From positions 124,001-188,000 of the forward strand of contig JAUYVI010000006.1 of assembly GCA_030715195.1 (NCBI GenBank): a DNA stretch of 64,000 bases, written 5' to 3'. The notes beneath the pieces are model-generated. The model ran no database searches. It was given only the letters and a program-made list of their open reading frames with translations, and was not told where the DNA came from. Position 1 is the first letter of the stretch, and every line of letters starts with the position of its first letter. Positions 8,501-15,226 of the stretch are shown here, one piece after another. The stretch is from Dongia sedimenti. Its GTDB lineage: Bacteria; Pseudomonadota; Alphaproteobacteria; Dongiales; Dongiaceae. The position numbers and the translations under genes are program-made.

Positions 8501-9036
8501 GAAGCAGCCATCCCGCTGACCGTAACGCCGAACCCGTCGGCGGTGACGTGAATGTTGTCGTTCTTCTCCCGGCCGTCGGCGATCACGGTGTCGGCGGCGC
8601 CGTCGCCGCCGGTGCCGTTAAAGTCGCCGAGGTCGATCGCCACCTGGCTGGTCTTCGATCCGCTCATGTCGCCGACATGGACGGTGTCGGCGCCGCCGAG
8701 GGTCGCGAGGTCGATGCGCTCGACACTGTCCAGTGCCATGGTGATCGCGGCGACATTGCGGGTCAGCTGGGCGTTGGCGCCGTCGGCCCGGATCTCGAAT
8801 TGCTCGGCGATGTTGGCGCCGGTGAATTCCAGCGTGTCGAAGCCGGCCTCGCCGAGCACGGTGTCGCTGCCGTCGCCCGGATTCCAGACGAACCGGTCGT
8901 TGCCCTTGCCCAGGATGGCGAAGTCGTTGCCCCGCCCGCCGGTGATGGTGTCGTCGCCGTTGAATCCGAAGATGGTGTCGCCGTCATTGGTCCCGTCGAT
9001 GAAGTCGCCGGCATTGGTTCCGTTGATGATGGCCAT
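5518..9036 (-). CDS. RTX (hemolysin-type calcium-binding) repeat protein, likely type I secreted
   Basis: A 1172-residue, very acidic protein made of GGxGxD-type nonapeptides (GGAGNDTL, GGDGNDTV and similar) that bind calcium outside the cell. Five tandem units of roughly 190-215 residues each begin near F/W-WNPGDGSDT (about residues 49, 262, 462, 652 and 857) and continue with NVAAITM and LGGAD-IGDL-GT blocks. The last about 90 residues (GADTFVYTGLLDG to the end) match the C-terminal type I secretion region. No catalytic domain is visible, so an adhesin or surface-layer role is more likely than an enzyme. The ATG at 9036 follows AGAAAGGA. No T1SS genes are in the window. Confidence 0.93.
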   Translation of the reverse strand: MAIINGTNAGDFIDGTNDGDTIFGFNGDDTITGGRGNDFAILGKGNDRFVWNPGDGSDTVLGEAGFDTLEFTGANIAEQFEIRADGANAQLTRNVAAITMALDSVERIDLATLGGADTVHVGDMSGSKTSQVAIDLGDFNGTGGDGAADTVIADGREKNDNIHVTADGFGVTVSGMAASVTLAHAEAADMLVVNALGGNDTIDAGGMQAATVRLTLDGGAGNDKITGGDGADVILGGDGNDTVVGGRGNDVAFLGEGDDRFTWSSGDGNDTIEGQGGVDTVRFNGAAAGETIQVIANGGRVLLTDSLDGVSMDLNQVEKVDIRAEKGADAVTIGDLTGTGVTNVAVDLGSDGDADKVTVNGTLDADTIKIASSGSSVTVSGLSAEVTLAHVGADDSLTINADRGDDVIDASKLGANRVDLTINGGAGNDIITGSAGDDVINGGQGSDTALGGAGNDRFLWNPGDGSDTLNGQAGFDTLAFNGANIAEVINLSANGTHATFTRNVAAITMDLESIERIEFKALGGADAITIGDLTGTGIKQVALDLGGSTGGGDGAVDTVSVDFSNAKDVIKITQGADGVVTVASAAETVTIANAEAGDGLIVKALGGNDTLDASALKDGFMAVTLDGGAGNDLIFGSAGADVLIGGDGNDTVTWSVGSGKDVIDGGADFDSLVLNGSTGDDAIQVFDALNGKLAVSADGEQLDVSNMENVRIDAKGGADTVTIGDLSNTNVETVTVDLGAGKSCGAGDGKLDTVTVNTAAAGEVMTIVTQGHETVITNAATFQTIEIDNADLTDVLKIQGSLGNDVILATGLSGMALQINAGGGNDTIFAGAGDDVISGGQGSDVVQMGAGNDRFIWNPGDGSDSVDGQAGTDTLEFHGANIAEEINILADGKHAEMTRNVAAITMHLDNVERIEFSALGGADNIHVHDMSGTAVKQVAIDLGSNAGTGDGAFDTVTVDGSAGNDHVTIASANGAVTITGLPAQVSVSHGELDDEIVVNGNGGNDTIDASGLQSGNAHLHLDGGAGNDTLTGGQDGDLIFGGDGHDLLKGGAGSDTIDGGQGDDTIFGGLGDDVLGGGDGADTFVYTGLLDGHDLIEGFTGEDRLDLTKLFDNLGVAAGDREGRVSITDNGFGDVNVTVDADGNTANGFEHVVATIHTTTPITVGHEVVVNG

Positions 9037-9290
9037 GGGTCGGTGTCCTTTCTGTGGGCGCACCGGTTCCGGCGCGCGGGTCGCTTCGAGGACCGACAGC
9101 AAGCGCAGCCCGCGATCGATCGGCCTGTAACGGCCGTCACAGGAAGCGAACCTTGCGTTGCAAGAAACGGTGAGCGTGACCCTCCGGCGTCCGCCCGGCA
9201 CTGCTTGCGCCACGCGCGCGGCGGCACGCGGAGGATCAGGGGAGGTAAATGCGCCACGCCGGCGAGGCCGGCGATTCCCGAACGAATCGT

Positions 9291-9442
9291 CTGCATATTC
9301 CCGAATTCATGCGCTGCATCCTGAAGACGCGACGCGCCGACTGTGGTATAGTCCGCGCTTGCCCTCCGACCCGTCCGCCGAAGCGCGAAGGCGGAAGCGC
9401 GCAGCGCGTAGGCGGGCGCTGTTTGAGATTGTGAATGCCGCA
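9291..9442 (+). repeat. Dispersed repeat block, copy A; possible structured RNA
   Basis: This block recurs at 59159-59304 on the same strand. Shared landmarks in the same order are CTGCATATTCC, GAATTCAT, GTGGTATA, TGCCCTCCGACCCGTCCGCC and TTGTGAATGC. A promoter-like TATAGT is at 9347-9352. Directly after it, GCGCTTGCC (9355-9363) can pair with GGCGGGCGC (9411-9419) if two U-G pairs are allowed. The other copy keeps a stem at the same place with different bases, which favours an RNA structure over chance. Strand is given by the promoter-like element. Confidence 0.6.
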
Positions 9443-9488
9443 CGGGAGAACCGCATCCACCGTGGTGCGGGACCGCTGGCTCGCCCGC

Positions 9489-9619
9489 AACGCAGACAGC
9501 ACGCAGACGCAGACAGACTTGCGTTCAAACTCTCCCCAACCCGGCGCGCGGCGATGTCTGCATGTCTGTGTGACCGGGTGGACGGAAGTGTTGTTGGCCC
9601 AGTGCTTTAGTGCGCTCAC
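9489..9619. repeat. Tandem repeat unit 1 (131 bp)
   Basis: First of three imperfect units. It opens with AACGCAGACAGCACGCAGAC and closes with GACGGAAGTGTTGTTGGCCC and AGTGCTTTAGTG. Inside, GTCTGCATGTCTG faces the opening GCAGAC runs as an inverted repeat. Confidence 0.7.
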
Positions 9620-9754
9620 AACGCAGACAGGACACAGACAAGGTAAGGTTTGCGCCCAGACTTCCCATGCCACGGCGCGCATCGGCGATGTCTGCCTGGT
9701 CTGCGTGAGCGTGTGGACGGAAGTGTTGTCGGCTCAGTGCTTTAGTGAGTCCGC
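9620..9754. repeat. Tandem repeat unit 2 (135 bp)
   Basis: Second unit, opening AACGCAGACAGGACACAGAC, with GTCTGCCTGGTCTGCG in the middle and the closing GACGGAAGTGTTGTCGGCTC and AGTGCTTTAGTG. It is closest to unit 3. Confidence 0.7.
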
Positions 9755-9850
9755 AACGCAGACAGGACGCAGACAAAGGGAAGTTTGCGCTCAAGCTTCC
9801 CAATCGGCGCTGTCTGCTTGGTCTGCGTAACCGGGCGGACGGAAGTGTAG
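9755..9850. repeat. Tandem repeat unit 3 (partial, about 96 bp)
   Basis: Third unit, cut short after GACGGAAGTGT. It shows the clearest fold. The outer arms CGCAGACAGGACGCAGAC (9757-9774) and GTCTGCTTGGTCTGCG (9812-9827) enclose a perfect inner stem GGGAAG (9778-9783) / CTTCCC (9796-9801). Confidence 0.7.
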
Positions 9851-9910
9851 CCGAAGACATCGGCTGAAAAGATGTTCGTGACCTTGCGTTTGATCTCGGT
9901 GGCCATCGAC

Positions 9911-10240
9911 TCAGGCCGCATCCGGTTCGTCGAGCACGATCTGCAGCCGCTTGCCCAGAACGCTGGCCGCCCTATGCATCGTATGCAGACTGACCCCGGT
10001 GTTGCGCGGATCGAGCAGTCGATCGACCTGGGTCCGGCTGGTTTCCATGCGTCGCGCCAGCTCCGACTTGCCGATGCGCTTTGCGGCCATCTCCTGCTCG
10101 ATCTGCCAGGTCAACACACGCTTGACGGCGGCCTCATCGACGGCGTCAAGCAGACCTTCCTCCTCCAGGAAGCTTTCGAAGCTGCTGCCTTGGTTGACAA
10201 CGGCCTTTCGAATGCCGGTCAGCTTCTTCTTTCTCGTCAC
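9911..10240 (-). CDS. HigA-like helix-turn-helix antitoxin
   Basis: A 109-residue protein whose C-terminal half is an XRE-type helix-turn-helix (KSELARRMETSRTQVDRLL), ending in the motif ASVLGKRLQIVL common in antitoxins paired with Gp49/HigB toxins. The N-terminal part would contact the toxin. It starts with GTG at 10240, overlapping the toxin stop by 4 nt (GTGA), so the two are translationally coupled with the toxin gene first, the HigBA order. It should neutralise the toxin and repress the operon. Confidence 0.85.
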   Translation of the reverse strand: MTRKKKLTGIRKAVVNQGSSFESFLEEEGLLDAVDEAAVKRVLTWQIEQEMAAKRIGKSELARRMETSRTQVDRLLDPRNTGVSLHTMHRAASVLGKRLQIVLDEPDAA

Positions 10241-10596
10241 TTACGTCTCTCCATTTCGCGCCGCCGTTCGAGCGCCGTGGTCATCTCATGCCCTGGCGTC
10301 TTCTGTGTCTTCTTAACAAAGATGTGGAGCAGGACCATTCGATTGCCATAGACGCTGAACAAGACCCGATACTCGCGTTTCCCGGCCGTCGATCGCACCT
10401 CATACAGCTTGCCGCCGAGGTGATCGCAGACCGGCATGCCGATAGGCCATCCGTATTCCACAGTGCGAATGTCTTCGCCGATCACCTTCCGGTCCTGCTT
10501 CGGAATCGACTTCAGAAACTCCCGGACCGGCTCGCGTCCGCGATCGGATCGGAAGAACTCGGCGGTGACGCGCTTCAGTGGGGTTACCTTGGCCAC
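10237..10596 (-). CDS. HigB/RelE-superfamily toxin (phage Gp49-like)
   Basis: A 119-residue protein with the family pattern REPVREFLKSIPKQDRKVIGEDI, then LGGKLYEVRS, EYRVLFSVYGNRMVLLHIFVKKTQKTP. Members are ribosome-dependent mRNA interferases. I chose GTG at 10596 (VAKVTPLKR) because AAAAGG lies just upstream and the longer frame runs into the neighbouring aminotransferase gene. It is followed by its HigA-like partner with a 4-nt overlap. Confidence 0.84.
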   Translation of the reverse strand: MAKVTPLKRVTAEFFRSDRGREPVREFLKSIPKQDRKVIGEDIRTVEYGWPIGMPVCDHLGGKLYEVRSTAGKREYRVLFSVYGNRMVLLHIFVKKTQKTPGHEMTTALERRREMERRK

Positions 10597-10640
10597 GAAG
10601 TACCTTTTATGGTGCACCTTATGTAGTGCGACGTCAAGCC
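10597..10640 (-). promoter_or_regulatory. Putative toxin-antitoxin promoter and operator
   Basis: On the minus strand a TTGACG (10637-10632) resembles a -35 box. It is followed by a perfect 8-bp palindrome GGTGCACC (10611-10618), placed where binding would block transcription. The -10 box is not clear. Autorepression by the antitoxin is inferred from the family. Confidence 0.4.
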
Positions 10641-10642
10641 CT

Positions 10643-11770
10643 CTAGCGGTTGCCCTTGCGCGCCAGGAAGCGCGACATCCGCGCCAGGCCCTGCCGCAGC
10701 ACCTCGGTGCCGCAGGCATAGCCCATGCGGACCGTGCCTTCGAGGTCGAAGGCGCTGCCGGGGCAGAGCATGACGCCTTCCTCTTCCAGCAGCGCGAGGC
10801 AGAAATCGCGCGAGGACATCGGCAGGTCATACTTCAGCAGGGCGGTGGTGCCGGATTTCGGCTTCACCCAGTGCATCCGCTTCTCCTGCTCCATCCACTG
10901 CGCCAGGATCGCGAGATTGTCGCGGGTGATGCGGTGGGCGCGGGCGAGGATCTTGTCGCGGTGCTCGAGCGCCAGCGCTGCGAGATAGTCGTCGATGCAG
11001 CCGACGCTGATCGTGTTGTAGTCGCGGTGGATCATCGCGGCCTCCAGCACCGGCTTCGGCGCCACGATCCAGCCGAGGCGCAGGCCGGCCAGGGAATAGG
11101 CCTTGGACATGCCGGCGGTGCTGATGCCTTTCTCGTAGAGATCGGCCATCGAGGCGCTATAGCCTTCGCCCGCCTGGTCGGTGCCGCGATAGACCTCGTC
11201 GCACAGGATCCAGGCGCCGGCGCTTCCGGCCAGCGCGGCGATCTCCGACAGCATCGCCCGGTCCATCAGCGCGCCGGTCGGGTTGTTCGGGTTGTTGATG
11301 GCGATGAGCTTCGTGGTCGGGCGCAGCATCGCCTTCAACGCGGCGAGGTCGGGCAGATAGCCGTGCTCCGCGCGCAGCCAGAGCAGCTCGACCTCGGCGC
11401 CGAGGCTCTCGGGGATCGAGTAGTGCTGCTGGTAGGTCGGCACCACCGCGATCACGTGGTCGCCGCGGGAGACCAGAGCCTGGTGCACCAGCGCGTTGGC
11501 GCCGATCGTGCCGTGGCAGACCAGGACGTTCTCGCGGGCCTGCTTGGCGTAGAGCGAAGCGATGACGTCGCGCAGCCGTGGGCTGCCCTCGATGTCGCCA
11601 TAGCCGAGCCGCATCGGCAGCAACTCTTCCAGCACGCTCTCCCGCTTGCCGGCCATGTCGAGCAATTCGCCGAGCGTGATCGAATCGACGCAGGTTTCGG
11701 CGAGATTGAGTTCGCACCGGGTCTCGAACTCGTTCATCCACATCTCGACGCCGAACGGCTTGATCTGCAT
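10643..11770 (-). CDS. Class I/II PLP-dependent aminotransferase
   Basis: A 375-residue fold-type I aminotransferase. Visible motifs are NNPNNPTG (cofactor and substrate pocket), CDEVYRGT (Asp binding the pyridine nitrogen) and the PLP lysine in GMSKAYSLAGLRLGW. The ATG at 11770 follows AGGAGCAGAC. Such enzymes transfer amino groups between amino acids and keto acids in the cytosol; the substrate cannot be read from sequence. It lies 29 nt after the cyclase gene on the same strand, probably in one operon with it. Confidence 0.88.
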   Translation of the reverse strand: MQIKPFGVEMWMNEFETRCELNLAETCVDSITLGELLDMAGKRESVLEELLPMRLGYGDIEGSPRLRDVIASLYAKQARENVLVCHGTIGANALVHQALVSRGDHVIAVVPTYQQHYSIPESLGAEVELLWLRAEHGYLPDLAALKAMLRPTTKLIAINNPNNPTGALMDRAMLSEIAALAGSAGAWILCDEVYRGTDQAGEGYSASMADLYEKGISTAGMSKAYSLAGLRLGWIVAPKPVLEAAMIHRDYNTISVGCIDDYLAALALEHRDKILARAHRITRDNLAILAQWMEQEKRMHWVKPKSGTTALLKYDLPMSSRDFCLALLEEEGVMLCPGSAFDLEGTVRMGYACGTEVLRQGLARMSRFLARKGNR

Positions 11771-11799
11771 GTCTGCTCCTGAAGGGAAGGAAGGGGCGT

Positions 11800-12546
11800 T
11801 CAGCGCCGGTAGATGCGCGTTGCGTTCAGTACGAACAGGAAGAGCACGCCCAGCACCGGCCATTGGAACCAGACGTCGCCCTGCCAGCTGAACAGGTTGA
11901 TCAGGATGAGCAGGACGATGAGCGCGCCGGTCCGGATGGCGCTGACCTTCAAGCTCCGCCATCTCTCGTCGGGCGACGGGGCGACGGGCGGCGCGGCGGG
12001 GATGGCGGGCTTCTCGCCCACCGCCTGCAGCACCGCGCGATAGGCCGGCACTTCCGCGTCAATGTTCTTCAGATGCTGCGGGCCGAGCGGTTCGAAGCCG
12101 AGCGAAAGTTTGTGCTTCACCTGGTCGAAGACCGCGCCGGAGATCAGGATGCCGCCGGGCTCCGCCAGCGCCTGCAGCCTTGCTGCGATGTTCACGTCCT
12201 CGCCGAACAGGTCGTCATGCTCGACGATCACGTCGCCGAGGTTGATGCCGATCCGGAACCACATCCGCCGGTCGGCCTCGAGCGCCTGGTTGCGCGCGGC
12301 GATCTGGCGCTGGATCTCGACGGCGCATTGCACCGCCAGGACCGCGCTCTGGAACTCGGCGAGGATGCCGTCGCCGGCGCTGTTCACGACCCGGCCGCGA
12401 TGCTGCCGGATCAAGTCGTCCATGATCCCGCGATAGGCGCGCAGCGTGGCCAGCGTCCCGGCCTCGTCGAGGCCCAGCAGGCGGCTGTAGCCGACGACAT
12501 CGGCGGAGAGAATGTTGGTGAGCCTGCGCTCGGCCTGGGTATCCAT
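11800..12546 (-). CDS. Class III adenylate/guanylate cyclase with C-terminal membrane segments
   Basis: 248 residues. Residues 8 to about 170 form a class III cyclase catalytic domain. The two metal-binding aspartates are D16 (LSADVVGYS) and D59 (SAGDGILAEF), and the GEDVNIAARLQ motif provides transition-state residues. Two hydrophobic segments at the C-terminus (GALIVLLILINLFSW and WPVLGVLFLFVLNA) anchor the domain in the inner membrane. Family members make cAMP from ATP. It stands between a metacaspase-like gene (75 nt upstream) and an aminotransferase, all minus strand. Confidence 0.88.
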   Translation of the reverse strand: MDTQAERRLTNILSADVVGYSRLLGLDEAGTLATLRAYRGIMDDLIRQHRGRVVNSAGDGILAEFQSAVLAVQCAVEIQRQIAARNQALEADRRMWFRIGINLGDVIVEHDDLFGEDVNIAARLQALAEPGGILISGAVFDQVKHKLSLGFEPLGPQHLKNIDAEVPAYRAVLQAVGEKPAIPAAPPVAPSPDERWRSLKVSAIRTGALIVLLILINLFSWQGDVWFQWPVLGVLFLFVLNATRIYRR

Positions 12547-12621
12547 AGCCTGTTCTTATAGACCATGAACAGGAACGGGCTCCACCCCGGCGGCACGACG
12601 ATCCGGGATCGCGCGCGTGGC

Positions 12622-13965
12622 CTAGCGGCTGGCGCGGACGGTGTCCGGTGCCGGACCGCCCTTGCCGGAATTGACCTGCAGCCAGTTCAGCGCCTGATCG
12701 ACCATGCCGATCCCGGTCTTCGACCGAGCGACCGGGGCGGGCGCGACCGGCTGCGGCGCGAAGGCGGCGGCCTGGCTCGGCGCTGCGGCTTTCTTCGCCT
12801 TGGCCGCGCGGAAACCGGTGACCGCATCGGCATGAATGTAGGCTGTCTTGCCCTGCTTGGTCGCGACCTCGTACCAGGCGCCATCCTTCGAGCGGGCGAC
12901 CGCGCGGATCTCCGCATTGGCCGGCAGCTTGGCGACGACCGAGGCATCCGTGCTCGGCTCGGCGCGCAGGCGCGAGCCGGACTTGGCGTAGAGGCTGCGG
13001 GTCATGGCGACGAAGACCGGCTCGGCCTTGGTCGCTTCGGTGTCCTTGGCTTCGGGCGCTTCCGCCTCGGTCTGGCGCAGCGCGGAATCCGCAGTCGGCG
13101 CCGCTGCCGGCGCCGCGTCGGCGACCAGCGCATCCTTGGCCGGCTCTTGTGTCGCGGGAATGAAATAGAAGGACTTCACCAGCGAAGAGGAATCCCACGG
13201 CGTCTGCCGCTCCCCGGTCGCCGCGAGCACGCGCTCGCGGACCCGCTGGAACACTTCGGGGAGGTCGAGGCCGGGAAGCTGCATCGCGGTGGCCAGCGCC
13301 TCGGCGAACGGGCTATGGCCGTCGGTGCCATCGACTGCGACTTCGCCCGGTGCGGTCGAATAGCTGATGAAGGTGCCCTTGGGCTTGCTGCGGATCTCGG
13401 CGAAGCCCTGGGAGGCGGCGATCGAGCGGAAGTCGCGGGCCAGCGGGTTGTTGCGGCAGGCGTCGAGGATCACGATGTTCACCCGGCTGTCGGCATAGGC
13501 CATCTGCTTCAGCACCAGATCGGCCGAGACGCCGTCGATCTCGACATCGACCTCGCGCGAAATGTCGGCATCGGTCGGCACCAGGTAGTTCTGGCCGCCG
13601 AGCTGCAGCCCGTGGCCGGCATAGTAGAACAGGCCGACCGCATCCGGCCCGGCCTTGGCGAGCCGGTCGCCGAAATCGACGATCGCGCGCTGCATCTGCT
13701 TCTGCGTGGCGTCGGTGACCAGGATCACTTCGAAGCCGACCTGCTCCAGCGTGCCGCCGATCAGCGCCGCGTCGTTCGCCGGATTGGCGAGCTTCATCTC
13801 GTCGGCATAGTTGGCGTTGCCGATGACCAGCGCGATCCGCGGCTCATGCCGGACGAAGGGCGGCGGCGCGTCGGGTCGTGCGATGGCTTGGTCCGCGCCG
13901 GCCAGGAGCAGCAGGCCGGCGAGTGCAAGGGCGGTGAAGCGGGTGACGGTGGTCATGGCACTCAT
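12622..13965 (-). CDS. Exported caspase-like (metacaspase, peptidase C14) protein with SH3-like domain
   Basis: 447 residues: signal peptide (about 1-29, cleavage near QAIA), a caspase p20-like domain (about 43-270) with catalytic His118 in YYAGHG and Cys170 in LDACRNNP, an Ala/Glu-rich linker, and a bacterial SH3-like domain (about 325-395, SRLRAEPS through GKTAYIH). Both catalytic residues are intact, so it should be an active cysteine peptidase, cleaving after basic residues by family precedent, in the periplasm. A second ATG at 13956 follows GGGATGAG and is an alternative start. It precedes the cyclase gene by 75 nt. Confidence 0.9.
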   Translation of the reverse strand: MSAMTTVTRFTALALAGLLLLAGADQAIARPDAPPPFVRHEPRIALVIGNANYADEMKLANPANDAALIGGTLEQVGFEVILVTDATQKQMQRAIVDFGDRLAKAGPDAVGLFYYAGHGLQLGGQNYLVPTDADISREVDVEIDGVSADLVLKQMAYADSRVNIVILDACRNNPLARDFRSIAASQGFAEIRSKPKGTFISYSTAPGEVAVDGTDGHSPFAEALATAMQLPGLDLPEVFQRVRERVLAATGERQTPWDSSSLVKSFYFIPATQEPAKDALVADAAPAAAPTADSALRQTEAEAPEAKDTEATKAEPVFVAMTRSLYAKSGSRLRAEPSTDASVVAKLPANAEIRAVARSKDGAWYEVATKQGKTAYIHADAVTGFRAAKAKKAAAPSQAAAFAPQPVAPAPVARSKTGIGMVDQALNWLQVNSGKGGPAPDTVRASR

Positions 13966-14115
13966 CCCAAAATCTGTTGGGATCAGGATTCCGAAATGCG
14001 TTCGGCTTGACCACTTCGGGTATTCGAGAAGAACTCGACTACAATTTTATCGATCGCCGATCGCGCACGAATCGTGTCTTCTATCCAATTGAAATAACTT
14101 GTGGATTTCATTCCG

Positions 14116-14142
14116 CCCCGAGCGATTTTTCGCGATTCGGGG
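14116..14142. terminator. Hairpin downstream of the monooxygenase-like gene
   Basis: CCCCGA-GCGA (14116-14125) pairs with TCGC (14130-14133) and TCGGGG (14137-14142) around a TTTT loop. It lies 46 nt past the stop of the minus-strand gene at 14188. There is no strong T run, so termination is only likely. Confidence 0.4.
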
Positions 14143-14187
14143 GTGCTCCGTTTCCAGATTCAACCATCCGCTGCACGCGCGTGTGAG

Positions 14188-14484
14188 TCAGTCTATGACG
14201 CTGTCGCCGAAGTGCTCGACCCGCGGGAAGGGATCGTAGAATCGATGCAGCAGCGCGCGCCATTTTTCGTAGCGCGGCGACTGGCGGAAGCCGATCGTGT
14301 GATCCTCGAGCTTGTCCCACTCGACCAGCAGCAGATAGCGGTTCGGCGTCTCGAGGCAGCGCCGCACCGCGATCGCGCGGAAGCCGGGGGTCGCGGCGAT
14401 CAGCGGCCGAGCTTCCCGGAACGCGGCTTCGAAACCCGCCTCTTCGCCGGGCCTCACGTCGAGCAGGGCGGATTCCAGGATCAT
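14188..14484 (-). CDS. Antibiotic biosynthesis monooxygenase (ABM)-like small protein
   Basis: A 98-residue ferredoxin-like dimeric alpha-beta-barrel protein: ILESALLDVRPGEEAGFEAAF, then PGFRAIAVRRCLE, PNRYLLLVEWDKLEDH and FRQSPRYEKWRALL match the ABM pattern. Such proteins oxidise or bind small quinone-like or haem ligands. The start overlaps the stop of the PAS-domain gene upstream (TGATG), so the two are co-translated. Confidence 0.82.
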   Translation of the reverse strand: MILESALLDVRPGEEAGFEAAFREARPLIAATPGFRAIAVRRCLETPNRYLLLVEWDKLEDHTIGFRQSPRYEKWRALLHRFYDPFPRVEHFGDSVID

Positions 14485-15011
14485 CAGATCACCATCTTGC
14501 CGGGCGCCGGGGCGAGATCGCCGGGGATGACGGCGACCAGCAGATGGCTGACCGTCCCGGCGTGACCGAGGGGCAGGATCACGGTCTCCTCGTCGAAGGT
14601 CTTGGTGTCGAAGGCGCCCTGCTTGCGATAGGCGTAAGGCTGCAGATGGTCGACCACGCGGTCGTAGCTCGAGGCGACGAAGTCGATGTAGTCGGGCATG
14701 CCGAGCTCATCCAGATACTTTCCGGTATAATCCATGCCCGACAGCATGGCGAGGATCGACCCGTCCAGCCGGAAGCGATAGCGCCGCGGCGCCAACTCCA
14801 CCTCGACCAGGGTCACATAGCCGAGGATATAGCGGAAATCGAGCGGATCGATCGCCGCGCGCGTCGGCATTGCCGCCCCGGTACGCCGTTCGCGCCAATA
14901 GTCATAGAGGCGCTGCAGCCGCCGGTCGTGCAGGTCGTCCAGGCAATCGGCAGGCAGGATCGTCAGCGGCCGCTTCCTTCGCGCTGGGTCGGGGCTCGGG
15001 GGCTTGTCCAT
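14484..15011 (-). CDS. PAS-domain protein of the alphaproteobacterial PAS_5 type
   Basis: 175 residues. The pattern is typical of stand-alone PAS_5 proteins: [12 protein letters not shown], then [34 protein letters not shown] and [19 protein letters not shown]. No output domain is attached, so it may sense a ligand and signal through a partner. The ATG at 15011 is the start closest to the conserved region. Coupled to the ABM-like gene. Confidence 0.75.
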   Translation of the reverse strand: MDKPPSPDPARRKRPLTILPADCLDDLHDRRLQRLYDYWRERRTGAAMPTRAAIDPLDFRYILGYVTLVEVELAPRRYRFRLDGSILAMLSGMDYTGKYLDELGMPDYIDFVASSYDRVVDHLQPYAYRKQGAFDTKTFDEETVILPLGHAGTVSHLLVAVIPGDLAPAPGKMVI

Positions 15012-15226
15012 CACTCCGCGACAGACCCGCGATGTCAAGTCAGGCTTCTGCCGACTGCCGTCGCTCGTTCATAAGATTGAAATTCGGCGCGCGGCGCGGT
15101 CCGTCGCGGCGTTCGCGACGGTTTGCCGCTTGCGGCAGCACCGGATTCTTTTTAGGGTCGATTCGGCGGCCCAGAAACCACAATTATAGGCCGTCTTCCA
15201 CCAGCAGCCCCCAGGAGTTAAGCGCC

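Larger units (their letters stand above)
9037..9910. other. Non-coding stretch rich in repeats between the RTX gene and the toxin-antitoxin pair
   Basis: I see no convincing protein-coding gene in these 874 bases. They hold the RTX gene leader, one copy of a dispersed repeat block (9291-9442) and three tandem units (9489-9850), annotated separately. Small frames here are interrupted and look like translations of repeats. Confidence 0.7.

Noticed and set aside
5320-9324. A 1334-codon open frame on the plus strand opposite the RTX gene
   Set aside because: Its translation is low-complexity Ala/Val/Asp/Gly with no domain, the expected shadow of GGxGxD repeats in GC-rich DNA. The minus strand encodes a clear RTX protein with a good start.
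9489-9850. A CRISPR-like array
   Set aside because: Repeat units are about 135 bp and adjoin without unique spacers; there are no cas genes.
10643-10830. An N-terminal extension of the HigB-like toxin
   Set aside because: It would overlap the 3' end of the aminotransferase gene and has no family similarity; GTG at 10596 has a ribosome binding site.
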